Shown: in pieces, positions 35,791-44,716 of the stretch
Numbering within the stretch: position 1 is the first letter of the stretch
Layout: each line of letters starts with the position of its first letter
The notes under the pieces: model-generated
Seen by the model: only the letters and a program-made list of their open reading frames with translations
What the model was told of the DNA's origin: nothing
Database searches by the model: none
Made by a program: the position numbers and the translations under genes
DNA from: an uncultured OM182 clade bacterium
GTDB taxonomy: Bacteria; Pseudomonadota; Gammaproteobacteria; Pseudomonadales; Azotimanducaceae
Direction: 5' to 3'
DNA: 64,000 nt
Assembly (NCBI GenBank): GCA_905182025.1
Contig: CAJJAA010000016.1
Span: 1-64,000 of the forward strand

Positions 35791-36420
35791 CTATTGTGGT
35801 TTCTCAGCGACGACAATGATCTGTCGCGCGAAGTCAAAATTCATTACTCGAAAGACAGGATAGAATAGATAGCGGCGCACCAGTCGCTTCGCGATCGAGT
35901 CGTGGTAAAGCCGATGTATCGTCGTCACCTTTAAACCGGCTAGTTCAAGAAAGCCGCCGAGTTCGTCATAGCACCATGCGGTGCAATGGGTGACGTCGCG
36001 CATAAACCCAGGTGGATAGTAGATATTAGGGGTCGTAACAACAATTTTGCCGCCGGGTTTTAGCAATGTCTGACACTTTTGAACCATGTTTGAAGCCTGT
36101 TTTAGGTCCAAGTGTTCAATGATCTCAAATAGACAGATTAGGTCGTATTGCCCGGTAACGTCGTGGATATCAAAAAAGTCGTGGGGATGGGATTTGTCAA
36201 TGTCACAGCTCTTGTAGGTGAAGTCGGACCACTGTTTAGCAAGGCGGTTTTGTAGGCTACGATCACCAGCGCCAATTTCAAGCAGGGTTGTGCCCGCTTT
36301 GCCAAGGGGCATTAATATCGCGTGATAACGTTTTTCGATTGGCAATTGCCAGAGTTCTCCAAACTTCTGCGCGACGCTCTTTCTGTGTTTGTAAAGTTGG
36401 CTCCAATCGAGTTCTGACAT
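35791..36420 (-). CDS. SAM-dependent methyltransferase
   Basis: A 209-residue class I methyltransferase. Motif I is TLLEIGAGDRS, the acidic residue after strand 2 is in SCDIDKS, and motif post-I is DLICLFEIIEHL; LLKPGGKIVVTTPN follows. This type often modifies sugars or lipids in glycan clusters. AAGGATCCTT precedes the ATG. It is co-transcribed with the glycosyltransferase immediately downstream. Confidence 0.9.
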   Translation of the reverse strand: MSELDWSQLYKHRKSVAQKFGELWQLPIEKRYHAILMPLGKAGTTLLEIGAGDRSLQNRLAKQWSDFTYKSCDIDKSHPHDFFDIHDVTGQYDLICLFEIIEHLDLKQASNMVQKCQTLLKPGGKIVVTTPNIYYPPGFMRDVTHCTAWCYDELGGFLELAGLKVTTIHRLYHDSIAKRLVRRYLFYPVFRVMNFDFARQIIVVAEKPQ

Positions 36421-36610
36421 AAGGATCCTTAATGAGCAATTAATTGGAGTGTGTGAGCTGCCGCTAATCTAGCGGTATTGTCTCATTATTATGCGAGTGA
36501 ACAAATCGTTTCACCTGCATCATTTGATGCAGGTAGGGTCAGCGGTGTTACCTGAGCATAGAATCCAATTGTGAATGACCAAGGCGACTCAACTGAAGCG
36601 ATAGACCATC

Positions 36611-37309
36611 TCAAGCTGACGCATTCGTAGCATTCTTAATAGCTTCTTCTCTGATTTTTTGTTCTGTACCGTCCATGCGGGCCTTTAGGCCTTGGTTCAT
36701 CTCGTCAATTATCTTCGCAGCAAACTCATTTTGCTGAATGTTGTCCCAATATTTCGCTACACGTGAGTCCGCTTTGATAGGATTGTCAGCGCCAAAACGA
36801 GGTACCGTGCCCACGCACATCCAAAGCGCGGGTACCAAGGAGCAGTCAGCGCGAGTCAGGCAGTCGCCAACGGCAAATTGACCGTCGCCTAGATGCCGTT
36901 CCAACGCGCCAATACCACGAGCGACCTGACCCATCAAAAGATCAATGACCGCCTGTGAGCGTGTTTCAGGGTTCATCTGGCTTAAGGACATAAAGATATT
37001 GTTCATCAAGTAGATATCGCCTATACGGGATAGAACACGCACATCGGCTCTGTTTTTAGGTGTTGTGCCAACCATTGATTTATCAGGATAGAGATCATCG
37101 AGATATTCAGCGATGACTTCTGATTCGGGTATCAAGCCTTCGTCGGTTTCTAACACAGGTATACGCCCAATGGGTGACACCTTGTACATCTTGCCCATCA
37201 TAAACTCGACCGGTAGGCCAAATTCAACATCGTCCTGAATACCCATCGCATAAATTTGCATACGAATCTTGGCGGAATAGGGGCTTAAGTCACCGGTATA
37301 TAATTTCAT
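36611..37309 (-). CDS. Glutathione S-transferase family protein
   Basis: A 232-residue GST. The thioredoxin-like domain begins KLYTGDLSPYSAKIRMQIY, with S9 or Y11 as likely glutathione-activating residues, and the cis-proline and glutathione-binding parts are GRIPVLETDEGLIPESEVIAEYL. The helical C-terminal domain contains FAVGDCLTRADCSLVPAL. It could detoxify or isomerise an intermediate. A second GST-like gene lies divergently at 37756. Confidence 0.9.
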   Translation of the reverse strand: MKLYTGDLSPYSAKIRMQIYAMGIQDDVEFGLPVEFMMGKMYKVSPIGRIPVLETDEGLIPESEVIAEYLDDLYPDKSMVGTTPKNRADVRVLSRIGDIYLMNNIFMSLSQMNPETRSQAVIDLLMGQVARGIGALERHLGDGQFAVGDCLTRADCSLVPALWMCVGTVPRFGADNPIKADSRVAKYWDNIQQNEFAAKIIDEMNQGLKARMDGTEQKIREEAIKNATNASA

Positions 37310-37755
37310 TTCAATCTCTTTTATCTTGGATGCCTAACGCTACCATAAAACAGGCGAGACGGGCGCTTCAATATACCAGGGTGTCAGGCCAAACAACCCG
37401 AGCCATAAGGCATTACGGATGCCGTTGATCGAGTGATCATGTTTGATCTAAATGTATTGATTGCAAAAAAATGCATTGTGTCGATGTACGGTAATGATGC
37501 TTCGTTATGCTCTGGATAAACGGATCGATCAGTGGGGCACGATCTGCCGATGTTAAGAAACCAGATAGCATCGACATTTTGGCTGATATCGACCAATCGT
37601 CGTCGACTTGATTCTCGTTAGATTCGTTAACGCCGAGTACTCGAAGTCTTTGAACGGGTTGGTATCTACAAGTAAGCAGGTCGAAATTGCGCTTTAAATT
37701 AGATAGTCTGCCTAGATCTACACGATAAACTGTTAGCGTCATTTAGGGGAAGTTT
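37310..37755. other. Divergent intergenic region between two GST-like genes
   Basis: A 446-bp gap with no supported gene. It should hold promoters for both GST-like genes. Confidence 0.35.
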
Positions 37756-38787
37756 GTGACAAATTCGTTATTGCCCGTGAGAGGTTCGCCTGGTTCGCCG
37801 TATACACGCAAGATGCTGGCGGTGCTGCGTTTTCGACAAATACCTTATCGGTATATACAAGCGGAAGATTCAACCTTGCCAAAACCCAAGGTAGGGTTGA
37901 TCCCTATCTTCTATTTCCCTGATAACACGGGTGAGTTGGTCGCGGAAGTTGACAGTACACCGATCATCCGGCGCTTAGAAGCAGAGTATCCGCAGCGATC
38001 CGTCATTCCGTCAGATCCAGCGATAGCCTTTATCAACTATCTTATCGAGGACTATGGCGATGAATGGCTCACCAAGGCGATGTTCCACTACCGTTGGTAT
38101 TATCAGGACGATATTGATATGGCGGGTTCAATATTGCCACACTACGCCGACGTCACACAGTCAGACGAAAGCATGTCGAAGATGCGTGGCATTTTTTCCG
38201 AAAGACAAATTTCGCGGTTGTATGTTGTCGGCTCTAACGACGTGACTGCTTGCGTCATTGAAGATAGCTATAAACGATTGCTTGATTGTTTGAACCAGCA
38301 CCTTAAACGCTATCCCTATATTATGGGCAGTCGACCTGGATCGGCAGATTTTTCGTGTTTTGGACAACTGACGCAGCTTGTCCAATTTGATCCGACGCCA
38401 ACCAAAGTCGCAGTGAAAAGTTTCCCGCGCGTGCACGCTTGGGTCAGCAAGATGGAGGACCTGTCAGGTGCGGAAGTGACTGACGATGGTTTTGTCGGCG
38501 GTGATGTTTTACCGCAGACACTAACGAATCTACTTTCAGAAATTGGTCGAACTTACGTGCCCGTGATGCTGGCAAACTCAGATGCATTTGATCAGAGCCT
38601 GCGTACGGTCGAAACCATTGTTGAAGGCAAAATCTGGGTGCAGGAGCCTTTCGCTTATCAAGCAAAGTGCCTGCAATGGCTACGGATTGAGTATGGCCGG
38701 CTAGACCAAGACGATCGCGGTAGGGTTGATGCAATGCTGGCAGGTACGGGCTGTGAGAAGCTGTTGCTCAAGTCCAGCCAAAACTAG
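37756..38787 (+). CDS. Glutathione S-transferase-like protein, long form
   Basis: A 343-residue protein starting at GTG, preceded by AGGGGAAG. The N-terminal thioredoxin-like domain reads RGSPGSPYTRKMLAVLRFRQIPY, with S13/S16-type residues in the active-site loop, and PIFYFPDNTGELVAEVDSTPIIRRLE. The helical domain contains YIMGSRPGSADFSCFGQL. It is about 100 residues longer than typical GSTs, with a C-terminal extension of unknown role. Confidence 0.82.
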   Translation: MTNSLLPVRGSPGSPYTRKMLAVLRFRQIPYRYIQAEDSTLPKPKVGLIPIFYFPDNTGELVAEVDSTPIIRRLEAEYPQRSVIPSDPAIAFINYLIEDYGDEWLTKAMFHYRWYYQDDIDMAGSILPHYADVTQSDESMSKMRGIFSERQISRLYVVGSNDVTACVIEDSYKRLLDCLNQHLKRYPYIMGSRPGSADFSCFGQLTQLVQFDPTPTKVAVKSFPRVHAWVSKMEDLSGAEVTDDGFVGGDVLPQTLTNLLSEIGRTYVPVMLANSDAFDQSLRTVETIVEGKIWVQEPFAYQAKCLQWLRIEYGRLDQDDRGRVDAMLAGTGCEKLLLKSSQN

Positions 38788-38968
38788 CTAGAGGCGGGGT
38801 TTTGTGGCATCGGCAGTCTTTCTCAAACAAATAACCGTCGATCGATGCGTGATCGATACAGCAGGTAGTACATTGAACCAACGTTTAAGTGAACTGATCA
38901 GCACACTAACCTAATCTGCTTTCGTATTTGTCTCCACGTAGCGGATCCGACATTGTGAGGAGTATCTG

Positions 38969-39319
38969 ATGATTACCGGTGTACATACGATGTTCTATTC
39001 ATCTGAACCGGAGGCGCTTCGGTTGTTTAGCCGTGACAAACTTGGTTTGTCTGCGACAGATGTTGGTGGTGGCTGGCTAATCTTTGACATTCCCAGTGCG
39101 GATATGGGCGTTCATCCTGCCCAAGCCGTGATGGGTACACCGTCCGGCATGCATTACGTCTCTTTTTTTTGTGATGATATCAATACCACGATAGAGGAAC
39201 TCTCGGGTCGAGGTGTTGATTTTACCGATGAGGTCGCTGACGCTGGTTATGGCCTGGCCATTCATTTTACGATGCCCGGTGATGTTCAAGTTGAACTGTA
39301 TCAAGCCAATTATAAATAG
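38969..39319 (+). CDS. VOC/glyoxalase superfamily protein
   Basis: A 116-residue protein with the paired beta-alpha-beta modules of the VOC fold: ITGVHTMFYSSEPEAL, LIFDIPSADMGVHPA, MHYVSFFCDDINTTIEEL and VQVELYQ. The last glutamate (VELYQ) and H in the first or third strand are the usual metal ligands. Substrate unknown. GAGGAGTATCTG precedes the ATG. Confidence 0.87.
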   Translation: MITGVHTMFYSSEPEALRLFSRDKLGLSATDVGGGWLIFDIPSADMGVHPAQAVMGTPSGMHYVSFFCDDINTTIEELSGRGVDFTDEVADAGYGLAIHFTMPGDVQVELYQANYK

Positions 39320-39341
39320 CGTTGCACAGGCACGTCGAACT

Positions 39342-39369
39342 CATGAACCATGAACCATTAACCATGAAC
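39342..39369. repeat. Tandem 7-bp repeat, four copies
   Basis: CATGAAC, CATGAAC, CATTAAC, CATGAAC in register, 29 bp before the next start codon and 23 bp after the previous stop. Confidence 0.85.
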
Positions 39370-39397
39370 AACCAATGACCCACCAGAGGAATAAGCT

Positions 39398-39763
39398 ATG
39401 TCGGATCAAGCAGCGATAGAAAGTGTTATCCAAGTTTACTTTGATAGCATGTTTGAATCAGATGGAGATAAAGTTCGCCAGGCATTCCACCCCAATGCCA
39501 AAATCACCGGTTACCTTCAAGAGGGATTACAGGAGATGGATGTTGCAGCTTTTGCGTCGTTTGTTGAGGCCCAGCAGCCGTCAGCGAAAGACAAGGGTGA
39601 CTCTCCTATACTTGATGTGATCAGTATAGAGATTGCAGGAGAAACAGCTGTTGCTCGTATTAGAGATGTTTATTTAGGTTTAACATTCTTGGATAGTTTG
39701 TCTTTTCTAAAGATGAACGACAGTTGGACAATCTATAACAAGTTGTTTCATGTGGAGACGTGA
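39398..39763 (+). CDS. NTF2-like (Lumazine_bd_2-type) protein
   Basis: A 121-residue NTF2-fold protein: AIESVIQVYFDSMFESDGDKVRQAFHPNAKITGYLQ then AVARIRDVYLG and DSWTIYNKLFHV. Members of this group are often annotated as putative lumazine-binding but are mostly uncharacterised. Ribosome-binding site AGAGGA. Preceded by a 7-bp repeat tract that could influence expression. Confidence 0.8.
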   Translation: MSDQAAIESVIQVYFDSMFESDGDKVRQAFHPNAKITGYLQEGLQEMDVAAFASFVEAQQPSAKDKGDSPILDVISIEIAGETAVARIRDVYLGLTFLDSLSFLKMNDSWTIYNKLFHVET

Positions 39764-39862
39764 AATTTTAAGACCGATTGCACATTGGTTCAACTTTGTT
39801 GACGCGTTGAATCTTAAAAGCATTTAGATAGCGTTGACGTCGTTTAGAGGAGCAATTAAATT

Positions 39863-40231
39863 ATGCTGAATGTAACCCTGAATTCGGCTTTGGGTATCGC
39901 TGTCTTGGAACCTGTTGGTGAGCTGTCCGTCGGCGACTTTAACGCGGCAGCAGAGCTTATTGACCCCTACGTTGATGCTAACAAAAAGCTAAAGGGTGTG
40001 GTCATTCATGCGGAGGGTTTCCCCGGTTGGGATTCGTTTGCCGCCTTGATTGAACATCTTAGCTTTGTCAAAGAGCATCATCGAAAAATTCGACGTGTCG
40101 CTTTTGTGACGGATTCGGCGTTGGGAGAGTTTGGTGAGAAAGTGGCGGGGCATTTTGTCAGTGCTGAGGTTAAACACTTCAGCTACTCGGATTTCGATAA
40201 TGCAAAATCTTGGGCAGCCTCAACGCAGTAG
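39863..40231 (+). CDS. SpoIIAA-like / STAS-fold protein
   Basis: A 122-residue protein. IAVLEPVGELSVGDFNAAAELIDPYV, KLKGVVIHAEGFPGWDSF and RRVAFVTDSALGEFGEKVAGHF give the alternating fold of the SpoIIAA-like (DUF3478-type) family. Function is unknown; bacterial members are often induced under stress. AGAGGAGCAA precedes the ATG. Confidence 0.82.
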   Translation: MLNVTLNSALGIAVLEPVGELSVGDFNAAAELIDPYVDANKKLKGVVIHAEGFPGWDSFAALIEHLSFVKEHHRKIRRVAFVTDSALGEFGEKVAGHFVSAEVKHFSYSDFDNAKSWAASTQ

Positions 40232-40332
40232 CGAAATACCTACGAGGATAAAAAAAGCTATTCGACAGCGCATCAGGTAGGCTGTTTTGTCCAAAAAGCC
40301 AGCAGCGAGTTAGCCCTCATCATAAGAGTCAA

Positions 40333-41712
40333 ATGTCAAAATTCTTAGTCATTGATAAAGCAACGCTGCGCGAGCTTTTAGTGCTCGCCTATCCGATGGT
40401 TGTGTCACAAGGCGCGTTTGCGCTGATGATATTTACTGACCGCTATTTCATGTCGCTGATCAGTCCAACGCACATGGCGGCATCACTTGGTGGCGGCGTT
40501 GCATCCTTTTTTTGTATGTCATTGTTTATTGGCATCTTATCCTACGCGAATGCGCTTGTTGCTCAATATTATGGTTCAGGCGACTTAGAGAAGTGCCCAA
40601 AAGTCGTGACGCAAGGTTTGCTGTTGTGCAGTGGTTTCATTCCGTCGTTACTCATTATTGGCTATTTCGTCGGCGACCTTTTCGAGTTAATGGGACACGC
40701 CGAGGTTCTTGCGGATTTAGAGAAGACCTATTTTTTCATACTAATTTGGGGTTCTGGCATTGGTCTGCTGAAAACCTGTTTCGCATCGTACTTCGCAGGC
40801 ATTGGCAAGACACGCGCTGTTATGATCGCAGATACGCTCGGTGTTATTGTGAATATCCCACTGACTTATGTCTTAATTTTTGGTACCGGTGTATTTCCAG
40901 AACTCGGCATTGCAGGAGCCGCCTACGCGACGATTATCAGTTCTTTATTTAGTCTCGTGTTATTCCTGATGTTCTATCTTGAAAGGCAACACAGAACGCT
41001 ATTTTCAATCGGTGATTCTCTAAAAATTGAAATGGGGATTCTACGAAGATACTTGCGTCTTGGGGTGCCTTCCGGCATTGAAATGTTCCTAAATGTTGCG
41101 GCATTCAATCTCTTCTTGTTGATGTTTCAGTCTTATGGCATTGCCGAAGCAGCATCCGCCGCGATCGTCTTCAACTGGGATATTGTCTCCTTTGTGCCGA
41201 TGATCGGTTTGAACGTCGCCCTGATTAGTTTGATTGGTCGTTTTGTTGGACAGAATAATCTTGAAAAAATGCAGGAAGTCACAGTGGCGGGTTTTCTTAT
41301 CGGACTGTCATATTCAGCAGTCCTAGCAATAGCTTTCCTACTATTGCGAGACCCTTTGGTCGCTATCTTTGTTCAGGACAGCCCGGAATCCGCAGATATT
41401 AAAGAGCTATCGGCTTTCATGATGATCGGCTTGTCTACCTACGTCATGGCGGATGCGTTGATTCTGGTGACGGGCGGCATATTGCGCGGCGCGGGTGATA
41501 CGCCATGGCTAATGTGGGTCTCGGTAGCACTACATTGGGCGATGCTGGTTGTACAATACATCGTCATCATGGTTTTGGAGCTTGGACCAAGAGTTGCCTG
41601 GCTTGTTTTTGTGGTGATGATTCTGATTACCGCCGCAACCTATGTTGGCCGCCTCTACGGTGGCCGATGGCGGTCTGAAGAGGCTTTAGCGAGAGTCATG
41701 GCAGAACACTAA
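40333..41712 (+). CDS. MATE-family efflux transporter
   Basis: A 459-residue, 12-helix multidrug and toxin extrusion carrier driven by Na+ or H+. Features: LRELLVLAYPMVVSQGAFALMIFTDRYF in helix 1, the linking segment ISPTHMAASLGGGVASFF, the family's GAAYATIISS near the repeat boundary, and the second half starting RLGVPSGIEMFLN. The ribosome-binding site is weak. The substrate is unknown. Confidence 0.93.
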   Translation: MSKFLVIDKATLRELLVLAYPMVVSQGAFALMIFTDRYFMSLISPTHMAASLGGGVASFFCMSLFIGILSYANALVAQYYGSGDLEKCPKVVTQGLLLCSGFIPSLLIIGYFVGDLFELMGHAEVLADLEKTYFFILIWGSGIGLLKTCFASYFAGIGKTRAVMIADTLGVIVNIPLTYVLIFGTGVFPELGIAGAAYATIISSLFSLVLFLMFYLERQHRTLFSIGDSLKIEMGILRRYLRLGVPSGIEMFLNVAAFNLFLLMFQSYGIAEAASAAIVFNWDIVSFVPMIGLNVALISLIGRFVGQNNLEKMQEVTVAGFLIGLSYSAVLAIAFLLLRDPLVAIFVQDSPESADIKELSAFMMIGLSTYVMADALILVTGGILRGAGDTPWLMWVSVALHWAMLVVQYIVIMVLELGPRVAWLVFVVMILITAATYVGRLYGGRWRSEEALARVMAEH

Positions 41713-42039
41713 CAATCCAATAACAAAAGGACAAAAAGCCAATAGGGCACCACTAAATTCCAAGCGACATAACTGAGCGGTTGTCATGGCAGTTTAAAGC
41801 TTATGATCCGAGGCGCGACCTATTTCGTCTGCATCAGACTGCAATGAACTGCAATCGGTATAAGGGTCTTAAAAGAATCGCGTATGTTTAGAAAATACTC
41901 TGCTCATTCTTGGTTCGAATGGCATCGTGTAATCGTTGTATGCGTCACGCCGTTTTCGCGTTGACGACCGTGCTAGCATGTCTTTGTTAAGCACCTAGTT
42001 GACCAGAACCGATAGCGTTATCTCTATGCAGGTTGGATT
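41713..42039. other. Intergenic region
   Basis: A 327-bp gap with no supported gene. TTGACG at about 41962 may be a -35 element, but no good -10 follows at 17 nt. Confidence 0.25.
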
Positions 42040-42444
42040 ATGGATGTGACCGCAGCACTTATTCTTCTAGGACTTGGGTTTATTCTGTGCGCATGGATAC
42101 TCGTCTTTAGGACGGGACGATTTGCACAGGTTGCCTATGACTTTTTCAAAAAACCTATTTCGCACTATGGCAGTGGGCTTTTCAATCTGTTGGTTGGGTT
42201 GGCGATGATCTATTTTCTGGATCCTGCAGGTGAAACCTTCTATCTGCATGCACTTTCACTGATGTTTATCGTATCGGGTCTCGTGGCATTGCTATTATCC
42301 ACTGAAGATTATGGTGCTATCCTGAAGTTTAAGATAGATACAATGGTGAACTATCGATACGTTGTTGCTGGACTGCTATGTGGGTTGACGATGGTCTCGC
42401 TCTACTTCGCCTTTGAAGCCTATCGAAATAGTTTAGTGCGCTAG
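42040..42444 (+). CDS. Four-helix membrane protein of unknown function
   Basis: A 134-residue protein with helices at about 5-24, 45-62, 67-88 and 104-125; a basic loop (RFAQVAYDFFKKPIS) follows the first. No family recognised. Next gene starts 200 bp later. Confidence 0.65.
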   Translation: MDVTAALILLGLGFILCAWILVFRTGRFAQVAYDFFKKPISHYGSGLFNLLVGLAMIYFLDPAGETFYLHALSLMFIVSGLVALLLSTEDYGAILKFKIDTMVNYRYVVAGLLCGLTMVSLYFAFEAYRNSLVR

Positions 42445-42646
42445 GTGCCGGTGGAATGCATTTTAATTATTGGCCATCAGCTGTGAAAGTAGCTGATTAT
42501 GAAAGGGGTATTGTGAGTCGCATTTACCTAATGTTTTTTACAACCTTTGCGCTCAAATGTAACGGCCCAAATCGGTGGTTGAAAATTGATGGTCAGATAA
42601 ATTTGAGTATGCCTGTTGAGGCGTTGAATTATACGGAGGACTGTCT

Positions 42647-43081
42647 TTGAAAGAGGATATAACGACAACTGATTTGCTGAGTACTTCGTCGATTGTCTTA
42701 TTTGATGGTGTCTGTAATCTCTGTGTTGGATCCGTGCAGTTTATTATCAAGCGAGACTCAAAGCGCATATTTCGTTTTGCCGCACTGCAAAGTGATACGG
42801 GTAAGCAACTCTTGGCGACGTTTGAAATTGATGCCAGCCAATTGACTAGTTTCTACTGCATTCGGCAGGGCACTTGTCTACAGCAAAGCGATGCTGCCTT
42901 GTATATAGCGCAGCAACTTGATGGGTATTGGTGGATTCTCGGTGCGTTAAGGTGGGTTCCTCGAAAACTCCGTGATGCGTTATATAATGCAGTTGGCAGC
43001 CAACGCTACCGTTTGTTCGGTAAGCGGGCGGCGTGCTTAGTGCCTGACAATGACGTGCTAGATCGTTTTATTCAAGATTGA
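42647..43081 (+). CDS. DCC-family (DUF393) protein
   Basis: A 144-residue protein with the DCC signature FDGVCNLCVGSVQF, where CNLC is the putative redox pair, and the family tail RYRLFGKRAACLVP. The TTG start is supported by GGAGG 7 nt upstream. It is one of three nearby genes with TTG starts. A relative lies at 21287-21646. Confidence 0.9.
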   Translation: MKEDITTTDLLSTSSIVLFDGVCNLCVGSVQFIIKRDSKRIFRFAALQSDTGKQLLATFEIDASQLTSFYCIRQGTCLQQSDAALYIAQQLDGYWWILGALRWVPRKLRDALYNAVGSQRYRLFGKRAACLVPDNDVLDRFIQD

Positions 43082-43217
43082 TTGACTCGATGCCGAGGGT
43101 CGCTTAATAAATCTAATGCGAGAATTTGTAGTGCGTTAAAGTGATGTTCATTGGTCTGATTGATAGGCGAGGCCATGTAAGACTAAATCAACTCAAAAGT
43201 AGCAGGGGGCGCTCAAG

Positions 43218-43508
43218 TTGAGTCAGCAAGAAACTCACGAACAAGTGACCGACGAGCAGGGTGATAACAAGGTTTCAATCGTCGCGATTTCGGGAAGCCT
43301 GAGAGTGGCATCCTATAACTCTGCCGTGATCAGAGCTTTTGCGAATGTGGCGCCCAGTAATATCTCTTTCCACCATTTTGATTCAGTCGCTGATATACCG
43401 TTGTTTAACCCCGATAGAGCGTCAGAACAGATAGATTCTGTTGTCGCGTTGAAACATCTCATCGCCTCTTCGCTTTGCAGATCCAACCTATCAAAAATAC
43501 CATCGTGA
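43218..43508 (+). pseudogene. Truncated NADPH-dependent FMN reductase
   Basis: The 96-codon frame starts TTG (AGGGGGC upstream) and contains VSIVAISGSLRVASYNSAVI, the phosphate-binding loop of flavodoxin-like NADPH:FMN reductases, then FHHFDSVADIPLFNPD. After ALKHLIAS the frame is wrong and the rest of the normal 180-residue protein is missing; a shifted frame gives FADPTYQKYHRE. About half the enzyme, including the flavin-ring loop, is lost, so it is read as decayed. Confidence 0.75.
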
Positions 43509-43580
43509 AAGAAAACGCCGATGGCGTTTACTGGTAACATATAGCGTCATCAGACATGGCTATTTACGGAGATAGGTCCT

Positions 43581-44177
43581 TTGAGCAAGCTAGATCATCT
43601 GTTTCAGCGCAATTTGGATTGGGCAACGTCTATAAAGGAGCGCGACCCAGACTTCTTTACAAACTTATCGAAACAGCAAGCACCGGACTATATGTGGATA
43701 GGCTGTTCCGATAGTCGGGTCCCAGCAAACCAAATCGTCAATCTTCCGCCTGGCGAAGTGTTTGTGCATCGAAACATCGCAAACGTTGTTGTTCACACTG
43801 ATCTAAATTGTCTCTCTGTACTCCAATTCGCCGTTGACGTTTTGAATGTTAAACACGTGGTCATATGTGGTCATTATGGCTGTGGCGGTATTGAGGCAGC
43901 CATGACGGATAACGAATATGGTCTGGTTGATAATTGGCTGCGTCACGTGAAAGATGTCTATCGATTTAATGAAAAAAAATTCGATGGGCTCGACGATCGT
44001 CAAAAGCACAATTTGCTTTGCGAACTTAATGTTAAAGAGCAGGTGAGGAATATTTCTAACACCACTATTGTAAAAAATGCATGGAAAGCCGGTAAGGAAC
44101 TGTCGATCCACGGCTGGGTTTACAATATTGAAAATGGCATCCTGAAAGATTTGGACACCCTTGTTTCCGGTGGCTAA
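43581..44177 (+). CDS. can: Beta-class carbonic anhydrase
   Basis: A 198-residue cytoplasmic enzyme interconverting CO2 and bicarbonate. Zinc ligands C42, H98 and C101 and the switch pair D44-R46 (CSDSR, HYGCGG) carry the same numbers as in E. coli Can, and PPGEVFVHRNIAN is conserved. The TTG start follows CGGAGA. Length is slightly below the E. coli enzyme's 220. Monocistronic. Confidence 0.95.
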   Translation: MSKLDHLFQRNLDWATSIKERDPDFFTNLSKQQAPDYMWIGCSDSRVPANQIVNLPPGEVFVHRNIANVVVHTDLNCLSVLQFAVDVLNVKHVVICGHYGCGGIEAAMTDNEYGLVDNWLRHVKDVYRFNEKKFDGLDDRQKHNLLCELNVKEQVRNISNTTIVKNAWKAGKELSIHGWVYNIENGILKDLDTLVSGG

Positions 44178-44215
44178 CAAACGATTTTTTGCTGATATGT
44201 CTCAGCTAGACTTAA

Positions 44216-44240
44216 CCAAACCAAACCAAACCAAACCAAA
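44216..44240. repeat. Tandem 5-bp repeat, five copies
   Basis: CCAAA is repeated five times without interruption, 21 bp before the next start codon (44262) and 38 bp after the carbonic anhydrase stop. Confidence 0.92.
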
Positions 44241-44261
44241 CTCTGATCTTGGAGAATAAGA

Positions 44262-44675
44262 ATGAAAATAGTCAAGATACTCGCGGTAATAGCATTAGTT
44301 TATGTAGGCATCGTTGTCGCCTTCGAATCCTTGTTGGGATATTTTCAACCGGCCGATCAAAATACGTTGGTTATTACAACTTATGATGATGAGGGTAACG
44401 GCAAAGATAGAGTGCTAGCGCGCATTGAAAGCCAAGGTCAATTGTACGTTGCAGCAAACCATTGGCCGCGCGCTTGGTTTAACAAAACAAAGGATCACCC
44501 GATGGTACAAATCGATCTGGGTGAAGGTAAGAAAGATTACCTTGCTGTGCCCGTCGATGATGTCGAGCACAATCAAGTTGATACAGATAATGCGCTGCCA
44601 CTCGCCTTTCGCATCTTGACGGGTTTCCCGCCGCGATATTTCTATCGATTAGAATTGACTGCTAATGGCTCGTAA
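44262..44675 (+). CDS. Membrane-anchored split-barrel-like protein, paralogue of 28578-29003
   Basis: A 137-residue protein with one N-terminal helix (about 4-24), then VITTYDDEGNGKDRVLARIES, QLYVAANHWPRAWFNKT and a basic beta-rich end. The order resembles deazaflavin/flavin split-barrel (DUF385-like) proteins and the 28578 product. Ligand binding is inference. TTGGAG precedes the ATG, just after a CCAAA repeat. Confidence 0.68.
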   Translation: MKIVKILAVIALVYVGIVVAFESLLGYFQPADQNTLVITTYDDEGNGKDRVLARIESQGQLYVAANHWPRAWFNKTKDHPMVQIDLGEGKKDYLAVPVDDVEHNQVDTDNALPLAFRILTGFPPRYFYRLELTANGS

Positions 44676-44716
44676 TTTCAACTGGCTTTGTCGTTCCACA
44701 GGCAACTGAGTGATGT

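Noticed and set aside
37437-37742. 101-codon minus-strand frame between the two GST-like genes
   Set aside because: No ribosome-binding site, unnatural composition, no recognisable motif; probably chance.
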